Assembly (NCBI GenBank): GCA_965261475.1
Contig: OZ253454.1
Span: forward strand, 1,364,001 to 1,428,000
Reading direction: 5' to 3'
DNA from: G965261475 sp965261475 [NCBI: bacterium]
Lineage (GTDB): Bacteria; SAR324; XYD2-FULL-50-16
Length of the DNA: 64,000 bases
The notes beneath the pieces were generated by a model. It ran no database searches and was not told the DNA's origin. It worked only from the letters and a program-made list of their open reading frames with translations. The position numbers and the translations under genes are program-made. Of this stretch, positions 1 to 7,229 are shown in pieces. Position 1 is the first letter of the stretch; each line of letters starts with the position of its first letter.

Positions 1-557
1 TTTGCAGAATATTGTTTAGGTAGGCTTTGTCTATTTTCTATTGTATCTGTATTACCCATCATTTTAACAATAATGCAGTGTAATTGCTTATCAATGCGAA
101 AATTAAAATTTTTAACTGCGTCATTGTCTATCAAAGAAATATTAAATCCTCCGTAAAGACAACCAGACAAATTATCTGGGTGCTGCTCCATAGCCAACGC
201 GTCTTTTAAAATTATTTGTCTATCAAGTGATTTTTTATGAACTACGCGTGCTAACAAAATACCAGCCAAAATAGCATTCGCAGAAGAACCTAAACCCATG
301 CCTATAGGAATTTGCATGTAGCAATGTGTATAAAAAGGAATTACTGCTAAACCATAAGCCCTGCAAGTATTTTGATAAGCTATCAGCATTTTATTATGTG
401 CTAGTTTCAAGTTAGTCGAGGGTGTCAAACTATACCTTATTTCCTTAGTGTGCGTCTCAACTTCATATTGATTATAGAGGCTAAGTCCTAAAGAAAGGCA
501 ATCAAACCCAGCTCCTAAATTAGCAGACGATGCAGGAATTTTGATTTTAACTTTCAT
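1..557 (-). CDS. thrB: Homoserine kinase, C-terminus cut off by window edge
   Basis: GHMP-family kinase that phosphorylates homoserine to O-phosphohomoserine in threonine biosynthesis, in the cytoplasm. About 185 residues are visible; the reading frame starts at an ATG at 557 and runs off the left edge. The N-terminus contains PASSANLGAGFD (about residues 7-18), a ThrB hallmark. The GHMP ATP loop follows as IPIGMGLGSSANAI, and then AMEQHPDNLSGCLYGGF, which matches the EGHPDN block of homoserine kinases better than mevalonate or galactokinases. No other threonine gene is in view. The next gene on this strand, the WecA-like transferase, ends 69 nt upstream. Family assignment is firm; completeness of the gene cannot be judged. 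Confidence 0.9.
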   Translation of the reverse strand, partial: MKVKIKIPASSANLGAGFDCLSLGLSLYNQYEVETHTKEIRYSLTPSTNLKLAHNKMLIAYQNTCRAYGLAVIPFYTHCYMQIPIGMGLGSSANAILAGILLARVVHKKSLDRQIILKDALAMEQHPDNLSGCLYGGFNISLIDNDAVKNFNFRIDKQLHCIIVKMMGNTDTIENRQSLPKQYSA

Positions 558-626
558 AATTTTTATAAGTCTTGTTCCTTTAGAATAAGAGAAAAATGCA
601 AGAAAAACAACTTGCATTTTAGACCG

Positions 627-1610
627 CTAGAAAAATATTCCAGTAATTCGTCTTCGTACATAAATATAAAATAAAAATAATGTTAACAAAATAACAAAAA
701 ACAATACGAATAATACTAGCCAAGTTTTGGCAAAAATAAAAATCAAGGCTACAATACAAATTTGCACTAGAGCATAATAGATAGACACAACCAAGTGAGG
801 TATCGCTGCTTCATTAGCTAAAACTTGATAAAAATGCAATCTATGCGGTTGAGAAAAATCTATTTTTCTTAATTTTTTAGTAAATAAAGTAAACACACAA
901 TCGGAATAAAAAAGAAATAATAAAGAGCATAAACGAAAAAAATCAAACCAGCTTTGTGAGATCAATAGGATGCTTGTAGCAATACTAGCACCTAAAAATA
1001 CGCTTCCTACATCTCCCATAAAAATTTTTCTTTGAAAAAAAGCAAGATTCCAAGGTAAAAAACCTAGTAAAGCAAAAACCATGAGCACGCAAAATACTAT
1101 CCAATTTTCTAGCCCGTAAACTTGGGAATATACGCCAAGAAAAACAAAACTGATAATAGCATTCAACGTAGCTATGCCGTCAATACCATCCATAAAATTG
1201 AAGAAGTTTGTGGTAGCAACCAAAAAAAATACAAAAAAGATCCACATCAAAGAAACACCAAAAAAAAATGGATTAGCAAAATATAAAATCCCTGAGGCGC
1301 AAACAAACTGCATCAAAAATCTTAGCTGAACGGCAATTTCCTTGCGATCTCCTAAAAAAGAAAAAAAAGACAATAAGCAAATTATCAACAACCAAATATT
1401 GCTAGTAAATACGAAAAAGTGAAGGATAGCCACAAAGACTATACCAATTCCTCCTCCTTTAGCAACGCCCCCTTTGTGAGAGCTTCTTGTTACAGAATTA
1501 TCTACAAGCAATAATTTTGTTCCAAATTTAAATACACACCAGCTACTTACAAAACTTATACTAAATGCAAGTAAATAATACCACCAATTGTTTTGAAGAA
1601 TAGCTATCAT
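627..1610 (-). CDS. WecA/MraY-family undecaprenyl-phosphate sugar-1-phosphate transferase
   Basis: Integral membrane glycosyltransferase (family 4) of 327 aa that would move a sugar-1-phosphate from a UDP-sugar to undecaprenyl phosphate, starting O-antigen, enterobacterial-common-antigen-like or other surface glycan synthesis. It has about ten hydrophobic segments. Family signatures are visible in order: FLGDRKEI in an early loop, NFFNFMDGIDGIA (Mg-binding Asp region), NLAFFQRKIFMGDVGSVFLG (the PAKIFMGDxGS block) and the QPHRLHFYQ histidine motif. The motif set and lack of MraY-specific sequence argue for WecA/WbpL/TagO type rather than MraY. No polysaccharide cluster surrounds it. The sugar substrate cannot be told from sequence. 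ATG start at 1610. Confidence 0.85.
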   Translation of the reverse strand: MIAILQNNWWYYLLAFSISFVSSWCVFKFGTKLLLVDNSVTRSSHKGGVAKGGGIGIVFVAILHFFVFTSNIWLLIICLLSFFSFLGDRKEIAVQLRFLMQFVCASGILYFANPFFFGVSLMWIFFVFFLVATTNFFNFMDGIDGIATLNAIISFVFLGVYSQVYGLENWIVFCVLMVFALLGFLPWNLAFFQRKIFMGDVGSVFLGASIATSILLISQSWFDFFRLCSLLFLFYSDCVFTLFTKKLRKIDFSQPHRLHFYQVLANEAAIPHLVVSIYYALVQICIVALIFIFAKTWLVLFVLFFVILLTLFLFYIYVRRRITGIFF

Positions 1611-1695
1611 AAATAGTAGATTTTACCTAATTTAAACTTTTCAAAAGTAAATACTATAATCATATTATCTTATAATTTATCTACTCTGCTGAGCC

Positions 1696-2700
1696 TTATT
1701 TAGTCATTTGACATGCTAGCTCACAGGCGTAGGCAAAACTACTCTCTTGCGCAATACCTAGACCAGCAATATCAAAAGCTGTGCCGTGACTAACACTAGT
1801 ACGAATAATAGGCAATCCTAAGGAAATCTGAGCTGATTTTTCTAAAAAATTACTTTTCCACCCTACCAAACCTTGATCATGATACATAGCAATAATAAAA
1901 TCTAACTTCTCCCTTTTTACTCTATAAAAAATACTATCCGCTGCTATAGGTCCTACTACCTTGATCTTTGCTTTTTTTGCTAAAGCGATAGCCGGAGCAA
2001 TAACTTCTTGTTCTTCGTGTCCCAAAATTTGCTCTTCTCCTGCGTGTGGATTCAAACCACAAACTGCAATTTTAGGAGACTTTTTACCACAAAATTTTGC
2101 ATAGTTGTCGCATAAAATGATTGTTTGTAAAATTTTTTCTTTTGTGATACTAGAGGCAACTTGAGCTAGAGGAATATGATCTGTAACTAAAGCCATAGAA
2201 AGCAATGGACTAGTAAAAGCCATAGTGTAATTAGAGACGCCTGTCATCTTAACTAGAAGAGGAGTATGTCCTTTGTAAGGAAGACCTGCTAACTGCAAGG
2301 CAGCTTTGTTAATAGGAGCAGTAACAAGTGCGTCCATTTTTTTTGCCATAGTGTCTTTAATAGCACTCTGTAAGCAATCAAAGCTAACGATACCACTTTG
2401 CATAGAAATTTTTCCTGCACGAACACTGATTTTGTACTCTTGTTTTTGAAAAATTCTTGGAAAAACAATATCTTTATTTTTTACTCTTTGAAAAAAAATA
2501 TGCCAATAAGCACAATCATGCCCCTTGAGCCCTTGAAAAATTTCAGCCCACTGATAAAAAATCGCAAGATCCCCATAAATATAAGGGATAAAGGAAAGAA
2601 TTTTTTTCTCATCACCAAAAAATTTTGCTATAATTTCGGCTGAGACTCCATTTAGATCCCCCATGCTCACAGCTATTTTTTTTTGAGACCTAGTATTCAT
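1696..2700 (-). CDS. pdxA: 4-hydroxythreonine-4-phosphate dehydrogenase
   Basis: NAD-dependent enzyme of the DXP-dependent pyridoxal phosphate pathway; it oxidises 4-phosphohydroxythreonine, and the product is condensed by PdxJ (not in this window). It is 334 aa, the normal family length. Visible hallmarks are the N-terminal MGDLNGV motif, APINKAALQLAGLPYKGHTPLL with one metal-binding His, NPHAGEE with the second, and AMYHDQGL with the third, followed by SLGLPIIRTSVSHGTAFDIAG. The motif usually reading HDQGLPxLK is HDQGLVGWK here, a modest deviation. The gene stands alone, divergent from the aquaporin gene, with 228 nt between them. Confidence 0.93.
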   Translation of the reverse strand: MNTRSQKKIAVSMGDLNGVSAEIIAKFFGDEKKILSFIPYIYGDLAIFYQWAEIFQGLKGHDCAYWHIFFQRVKNKDIVFPRIFQKQEYKISVRAGKISMQSGIVSFDCLQSAIKDTMAKKMDALVTAPINKAALQLAGLPYKGHTPLLVKMTGVSNYTMAFTSPLLSMALVTDHIPLAQVASSITKEKILQTIILCDNYAKFCGKKSPKIAVCGLNPHAGEEQILGHEEQEVIAPAIALAKKAKIKVVGPIAADSIFYRVKREKLDFIIAMYHDQGLVGWKSNFLEKSAQISLGLPIIRTSVSHGTAFDIAGLGIAQESSFAYACELACQMTK

Positions 2701-2928
2701 AAAATATGTATTGTCTTTGATTTTTTATCTTAAAAAAATATCTAAACTATTATACTAGAGATAATATTTTTTTAAATTTTAACCTAGATTTACTAGATAT
2801 ATAATCTTTGTAAAGACAAAAAATATAAACAGGCTAAAAAATTTTATTGTATTTTCTTTTTAAATAGTCTAAATTTTCTTACTATATCTATTTTATATTT
2901 TTTAATACTAATTATTTTACAAAACATT
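2701..2928. other. AT-rich divergent intergenic region (pdxA / aquaporin)
   Basis: 228 nt between the divergent starts of pdxA and the aquaporin gene. It is extremely AT-rich and holds no ORF or RNA gene that I can support. On the minus strand a perfect -10-like TATAAT lies at 2754-2749, but no TTGACA-like box sits 17 nt upstream of it, so I do not call a promoter. No Shine-Dalgarno-like sequence precedes the aquaporin ATG. Confidence 0.5.
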
Positions 2929-3771
2929 ATGAATGAAAATATCAGAAATTATGTAATGGAGTTTATTGGAGCGTTTTTTTTGGTATTTGCTGTAGGAATG
3001 ACTCTCATAGAACCTCAAGTGCAATCTGCTCCATTTATTATTGGGCTCACATTACTAGTTATGATCTTTATCGGAGGACATATCTCTGGGGGGCATTATA
3101 ATCCTGCTGTTTCTACGGCTGTATTTCTTCAAAAAAAACTAGGCTTATTCCCGTGGATAGGTTATCTCATTGCTCAAGTACTAGGAGCGTGCGTTGCTGG
3201 TATTTTAGCTATTTATTTGAAAGATGCTACTGCAGTAACAATAGATATTGCTTGGGGACGAGCTTTTATCGTAGAATTGATCTACACCTTTGTATTAGTT
3301 TTTGCTGTTTTAAGTACCTCTTTACTACCTGCTGTCTTTGCTGTGCTATCAGCAGGCATAGCTGTAGGGCTCATAGTGCTCACAGGCTCTGCTACAGTTG
3401 GTGCTATCTCTGGAGGAGCTTTTAATCCTGCGGTCGTCCTAGGGGCTTTAATTTTAGGAATTTATAAAATACAAGATATTTGGGTTATACTCCTAGCAAA
3501 TTTTCTTGCTAGTTTTTGCGCTGTAATTCTATTTCATAGAGTCAAAATTACCTTGTCAGAGATTCAATTCAATTCAATAGTTGAAAAACAATTACCAAAG
3601 ATCAAGGAAGAACAAAAGGAGGAACAAAAGGAAGAACAAGTTGTAAATCTTCCTCAAGATTTACCGAAAGATTTACCTAAAAAAAGGAAAAGTAATGGCG
3701 CTAGACCTATTCGTTTCGCAAGACATAGCTCAGGAATTACTAGGGATGAAATATCTAGGCAACAAACTTAA
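2929..3771 (+). CDS. Aquaporin/MIP-family channel with charged C-terminal tail
   Basis: Inner-membrane channel of the major intrinsic protein family, 280 aa, with about six membrane segments in the first ~205 residues. The two half-helix loops are clear: SGGHYNPAVS (first NPA, about residue 58) and SGGAFNPAVVLG (second NPA, about residue 165). The residue after the second NPA is normally the selectivity-filter arginine (NPAR); here it is Val. This may alter what passes, so I do not specify water or glycerol. After the last helix comes a ~70-residue hydrophilic tail with tandem EEQKEEQKEEQ and DLPKDLPKK repeats, which most bacterial aquaporins lack. Its stop overlaps the 3' end of the convergent gene at 3768-5021 by 4 nt. 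Confidence 0.88.
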   Translation: MNENIRNYVMEFIGAFFLVFAVGMTLIEPQVQSAPFIIGLTLLVMIFIGGHISGGHYNPAVSTAVFLQKKLGLFPWIGYLIAQVLGACVAGILAIYLKDATAVTIDIAWGRAFIVELIYTFVLVFAVLSTSLLPAVFAVLSAGIAVGLIVLTGSATVGAISGGAFNPAVVLGALILGIYKIQDIWVILLANFLASFCAVILFHRVKITLSEIQFNSIVEKQLPKIKEEQKEEQKEEQVVNLPQDLPKDLPKKRKSNGARPIRFARHSSGITRDEISRQQT

Positions 3772-5021
3772 ACACCTAGTAGATTTTTCCAAAATAAAGT
3801 AATAGGCGTATTTTGAAATTTTTTTAAAATAATGAACTTGTCGTGAAAAACATGATCCATAGGATAGAAGTCGCCTTCCCTTGTTTTTAATCTGCCTGAG
3901 GTAAAAGATTTACCCCAAGAATGAGATAACAATAATTTTCCTTCTGATTCTGCCAGAGGGAATGTTTTTTTTAAAACTTCTTCGTATTTCGGTAGGTAAA
4001 TAATTTGATGAAATGACCCTAGGGTGCGTATCCCTAAAAAAAAGGTAATTACAAGAAAAACTAAAAAAGAGGAGGGGCAATTATTATTATTTTTTAAAAA
4101 TTGTACGAAAGCAGTAAAGTCACCTTCCCTAACATATTGAAAAAAATCTAGATCCTTTGACATTAAAGATTGAATTTTCCAGGATTTTTTACCTTTTACA
4201 CGAGTATAAAACCAAATAATGTCTAAATTTTTTTCTATTTTTTTAAAATCTTTTAGAATTTCTTTTAATGGGTTAGATTTTTCCATCAATTTTACAACAA
4301 GATACTCACGAACTAACCTACAAAGATCAAAATAAATTATCTCTTTTTTTTGGAAAACATTTTTTTGCAGATTTGCACAACAAGATAAACTCCAATTAAC
4401 TACAGATTGTTCTATTTGAGGTTTGGTAAAAAATTTGAGTGTTTTTGTTGTAAAACTATCCCACAAATCCAACCTATACTTGTCAAAATTACTTCCAAAG
4501 ATCAAATCATTGTTATACTTAGCAAGTATAAGCCGTATCCTTTGCTCTTGCCTACCACCTAAATCAAAATTCCTATTTTTATTTTCTTTTTGAGCAAGTC
4601 TATAAAAATAAGAATCTTTTCTGATAATTTCTGCAAGAGTCAAATCCCTGTAAGATAAAGCGCCAGAAAAAGCTGTATTAGAAAACGAAACTCCAGTAAA
4701 AACTCCTACTAGATAATACTTCTCTTCTAGTCCTAATAAAGAGATTAGATCTATAGCCGTCAAGGTAGGTCCATTAGTAGGTGTGAGATGATGCGCTGTT
4801 TGTAAAACAGGATTCCTCTGCAATTGCTCTAAAATTTCAGAATAATTTTCTTGGTATCCACACTCTTGTAATTCATGAGCAAAAACTTGCAAAAAAACCT
4901 TGTCTAGTTTGCCATTCCAGGCGGTATAATCGTAACATCCTCTTGCATAAGCTTGAGTAGTGAGACCAGGAGCGTTGCTGATCTTTTGTAAAAAAAATTT
5001 ATTTTTATCCGTATTTTTCAT
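3768..5021 (-). CDS. Unrecognised protein translationally linked to mpl
   Basis: I do not recognise this 417-aa protein. Start is placed at ATG 5021; a TTG at 5027 would add two residues. The start lies inside the last codons of mpl (mpl stop at 5005), a 17-nt overlap that suggests translational coupling. There is no signal peptide. The N-terminal half is enzyme-like and probably conserved: YARGCYDYTAWNGK (~28-41), then TAHHLTPTNGPT (~77-88) and GVFTGVSFSNTAFSGAL (~105-121). One hydrophobic stretch lies near residue 325 (SSFLVFLVITFFLGI). The C-terminal part has LLLSHSWGKSFTSGRL. Lys, Phe and Asn are frequent, as in neighbouring genes, so nothing suggests recent transfer. Linkage to mpl hints at an envelope or peptide role, but that is inference only. 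Confidence 0.75.
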   Translation of the reverse strand: MKNTDKNKFFLQKISNAPGLTTQAYARGCYDYTAWNGKLDKVFLQVFAHELQECGYQENYSEILEQLQRNPVLQTAHHLTPTNGPTLTAIDLISLLGLEEKYYLVGVFTGVSFSNTAFSGALSYRDLTLAEIIRKDSYFYRLAQKENKNRNFDLGGRQEQRIRLILAKYNNDLIFGSNFDKYRLDLWDSFTTKTLKFFTKPQIEQSVVNWSLSCCANLQKNVFQKKEIIYFDLCRLVREYLVVKLMEKSNPLKEILKDFKKIEKNLDIIWFYTRVKGKKSWKIQSLMSKDLDFFQYVREGDFTAFVQFLKNNNNCPSSFLVFLVITFFLGIRTLGSFHQIIYLPKYEEVLKKTFPLAESEGKLLLSHSWGKSFTSGRLKTREGDFYPMDHVFHDKFIILKKFQNTPITLFWKNLLGV

Positions 5022-6420
5022 CCGCAAATTTTCCTAAAGTAGTAGGTAAATCCCCTAAAAACCCTTGTGTAAAAAATAAAAATACGCATGGTTGAGCTAT
5101 AGAGTTTTTTAAAAAACTTGCTAATTCTTTGACCTCAGTAAAACAAAGTGCTGTTTTTTGCTCTTGTTGTAATCTTTGACACACTATATCTAAATTAAGT
5201 CTTTGAGTTTTATCAAAATTTTGTAATTTTGTACTCTTAAAAAATAATATATGATTTGCCTGCAAAAAAGATTTATCTAAAATATTTTCATAAATTTTAT
5301 GTATAGAGGTATTGCTACGAGGCTCATAGATAGCAAAAATTTGATGGTTAGGATAAAAACTTCTGATGCTATTGAGACTTTGTTTGATCGCTGTAGGATG
5401 ATGGGCAAAATCATCATAAACTATAGCTTTTTCTTGAGTGGTTTTGAGCTCTAAACGACGCTTAGCATTATTAAAAGTAAGTAAATGCTTTTGTATTGCT
5501 GCCATAGAATAGCCTAGTCTTAGACAACAAAGAATAGCTGCTGTAGTATTGTAAACATTCATAGTACCTAGCAACGGCGTACAAATATTCCATAGCTTTT
5601 TTTTGTTTTTTAGAGAAAACAAAGTGCATTTTTGTTTTTGAGAAAATTCAATATCACAAATTTGGTAATCAACTTCACTGGCTTGTCCAAAACTAATTAG
5701 CTTAGTATAAACTTGACTAGTAGCATTTTTGACATTTTGATCGTCATAATTTGCAAAAATGGCTCCATTAGCCGGTACTTGCCTAGTAAGAAAACAAAAA
5801 CTTTGGACAATTTCCTGTTCACTACGAAAAATATCTATGTGGTCTAGCTCAATATTATTGATAATTAAGTAGTGAGGAAAATAATGAAAAAACTTGCTTT
5901 TTTTATCAAAAAAACTCGTATCGTATTCATCTCCTTCTATCACAAAAATTTCTCCTTGCCTCTTGCATGCACGTCCAAAATCTTCAAAATGATTAGAAGC
6001 ACCACCAACAAAAACACCTATAGGCTCTCCTAGTTTAAATAATAAATAGCTAATTAAAGTGGTTACCGTAGTCTTACCATGAGTGCCGGTAACTACCAAA
6101 GGCAGATTGCCTTGTAAAAAATGATTTTTGATAGTTTCTGGCATAGAAAAATAAGGTATTCTATTTTCTAGGACAAATTCTACCTCACTATTTCCTCTGC
6201 TCTGGCTATTCCCAATAACTACAAAATCTGGTTTTTGATTTAAATTTTTTACGTGGTATGGAGTAAAAACGGGAATAGTATTTTTGACTAAATAACCCGT
6301 CATAGGTGCGAAAGCTTGCTCATCTGACCCGCTGACCTCAAAACCTTTTTGTTTTAACATAACTGCCAAAGTTGCCATAGCAACTCCGCAAATACCAATC
6401 AAATAAACCCTTTGAGACAT
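5005..6420 (-). CDS. mpl: UDP-N-acetylmuramate:L-Ala-gamma-D-Glu-meso-DAP ligase (murein peptide recycling)
   Basis: Cytoplasmic Mur-ligase-family ATPase that joins recycled murein tripeptide directly to UDP-MurNAc. It is 471 aa, near the E. coli length. Visible: an N-terminal glycine loop GICGVAMATLAVML, VVIGNSQSRGNSEVE (the Mpl-type GNxxxRGNxEVE block, unlike MurC), the ATP loop VTGTHGKTTVT, EGDEYDTSFFD, NNIELDHIDIF, and YDDFAHHPTAI. The EGDEYDTAF-type segment is what separates Mpl from MurC. With DapD, DapE and MltD in the same window, it supports meso-DAP peptidoglycan and active recycling. The downstream unknown gene overlaps it; flavodoxin starts the cluster 9 nt upstream. Confidence 0.93.
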   Translation of the reverse strand: MSQRVYLIGICGVAMATLAVMLKQKGFEVSGSDEQAFAPMTGYLVKNTIPVFTPYHVKNLNQKPDFVVIGNSQSRGNSEVEFVLENRIPYFSMPETIKNHFLQGNLPLVVTGTHGKTTVTTLISYLLFKLGEPIGVFVGGASNHFEDFGRACKRQGEIFVIEGDEYDTSFFDKKSKFFHYFPHYLIINNIELDHIDIFRSEQEIVQSFCFLTRQVPANGAIFANYDDQNVKNATSQVYTKLISFGQASEVDYQICDIEFSQKQKCTLFSLKNKKKLWNICTPLLGTMNVYNTTAAILCCLRLGYSMAAIQKHLLTFNNAKRRLELKTTQEKAIVYDDFAHHPTAIKQSLNSIRSFYPNHQIFAIYEPRSNTSIHKIYENILDKSFLQANHILFFKSTKLQNFDKTQRLNLDIVCQRLQQEQKTALCFTEVKELASFLKNSIAQPCVFLFFTQGFLGDLPTTLGKFADEKYG

Positions 6421-6429
6421 ACTTGTCGA

Positions 6430-6954
6430 TTAGATAGAATCTAAAAATTCTTTCTTGATGATAGCTGCATATTTTTTAATTCTTTCGTTTGTAAGTTCTG
6501 GTTGACTATCTTCATCTACGATCATTCCTATGAGCATACCATTTTTTATGGCTAACGAATCTTCAAACTCATAGTCCGCCTTCGACCAATTATCGCAAAC
6601 TATTTTAGCCGATCTTTTTACAAGTATATCATAAATAGCTTTCATAGCATCTCCAAAAGTATCAGGGTAACCCTCTTGATCTCCTACTCCGAAAACAGCA
6701 ACTTTTTTTCCTGCTAGCTCTACTTCTGGGGATTCTAGGTTATGCAACCAATCTTCCCAATCTTCTTGTAGTTGCCCTATATCCCAAGTAGGAATACCAA
6801 ATAATAAACATTGATAACTATTGATGCTTAATTTGTCAGCAGATTCTACATCGTGTAAATCTACTAATTCTTCGCCTAGAAGTTTTTGAATTTCTTGCGC
6901 CACCATCTCCGTATTTCCAGTGGTAGAACCATAAAATATACCTATTTTTGACAT
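6430..6954 (-). CDS. fldA: Long-chain flavodoxin
   Basis: FMN-carrying low-potential electron shuttle of 174 aa, cytoplasmic. The FMN phosphate loop is YGSTTGNTEM at residues 9-18. GIPTWDIGQLQEDW supplies the Trp-containing flavin loop, and FGVGDQEGYPDTFGDA the second, Tyr-containing loop; the ~20-residue insertion of long-chain flavodoxins follows (KADYEFEDSLAIKNGMLIG). In Gram-negative bacteria such flavodoxins feed IspG/IspH, biotin synthase or radical-SAM activation. It sits 9 nt upstream of mpl and is probably the first gene of a three-gene unit fldA-mpl-unknown. Confidence 0.95.
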   Translation of the reverse strand: MSKIGIFYGSTTGNTEMVAQEIQKLLGEELVDLHDVESADKLSINSYQCLLFGIPTWDIGQLQEDWEDWLHNLESPEVELAGKKVAVFGVGDQEGYPDTFGDAMKAIYDILVKRSAKIVCDNWSKADYEFEDSLAIKNGMLIGMIVDEDSQPELTNERIKKYAAIIKKEFLDSI

Positions 6955-7229
6955 AACCGTAATTCTTGTAATTAAAAATAAAACTATACTAAATAGTTAC
7001 TAAAAAAAAAAAAAATATCAATCAAACTCTTTATTTATCTATTAGTTAAAATATAAAACTTAAATTTTTGAGTAAAATACAAATTTTATTCTAATGCTAA
7101 AATAACCAAATATTAGCGATTTTCTTTAGTCATTCAAATATAGTTGAACCACACGCAAAAAATAATAATTGAAAACAATTTATATTTTGTATACTGTAGC
7201 TTTTATTACTAAAACTGTTTTATTTAAAG
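6955..7229. other. AT-rich divergent intergenic region (fldA / clpA)
   Basis: 275 nt without an ORF. It holds an A-run at about 7003-7015 and the candidate clpA promoter near its right end. clpS, which precedes clpA in many proteobacteria, is not here. I see no RNA gene or hairpin terminator. Confidence 0.5.
7169..7195 (+). promoter_or_regulatory. Candidate clpA promoter
   Basis: TTGAAA at 7169-7174 and TATACT at 7190-7195 resemble sigma-70 boxes, but the spacer is 15 nt, shorter than the usual 16-18. The ATG of clpA lies 34 nt after the -10. There is no sigma-32-like pair. Confidence 0.35.
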
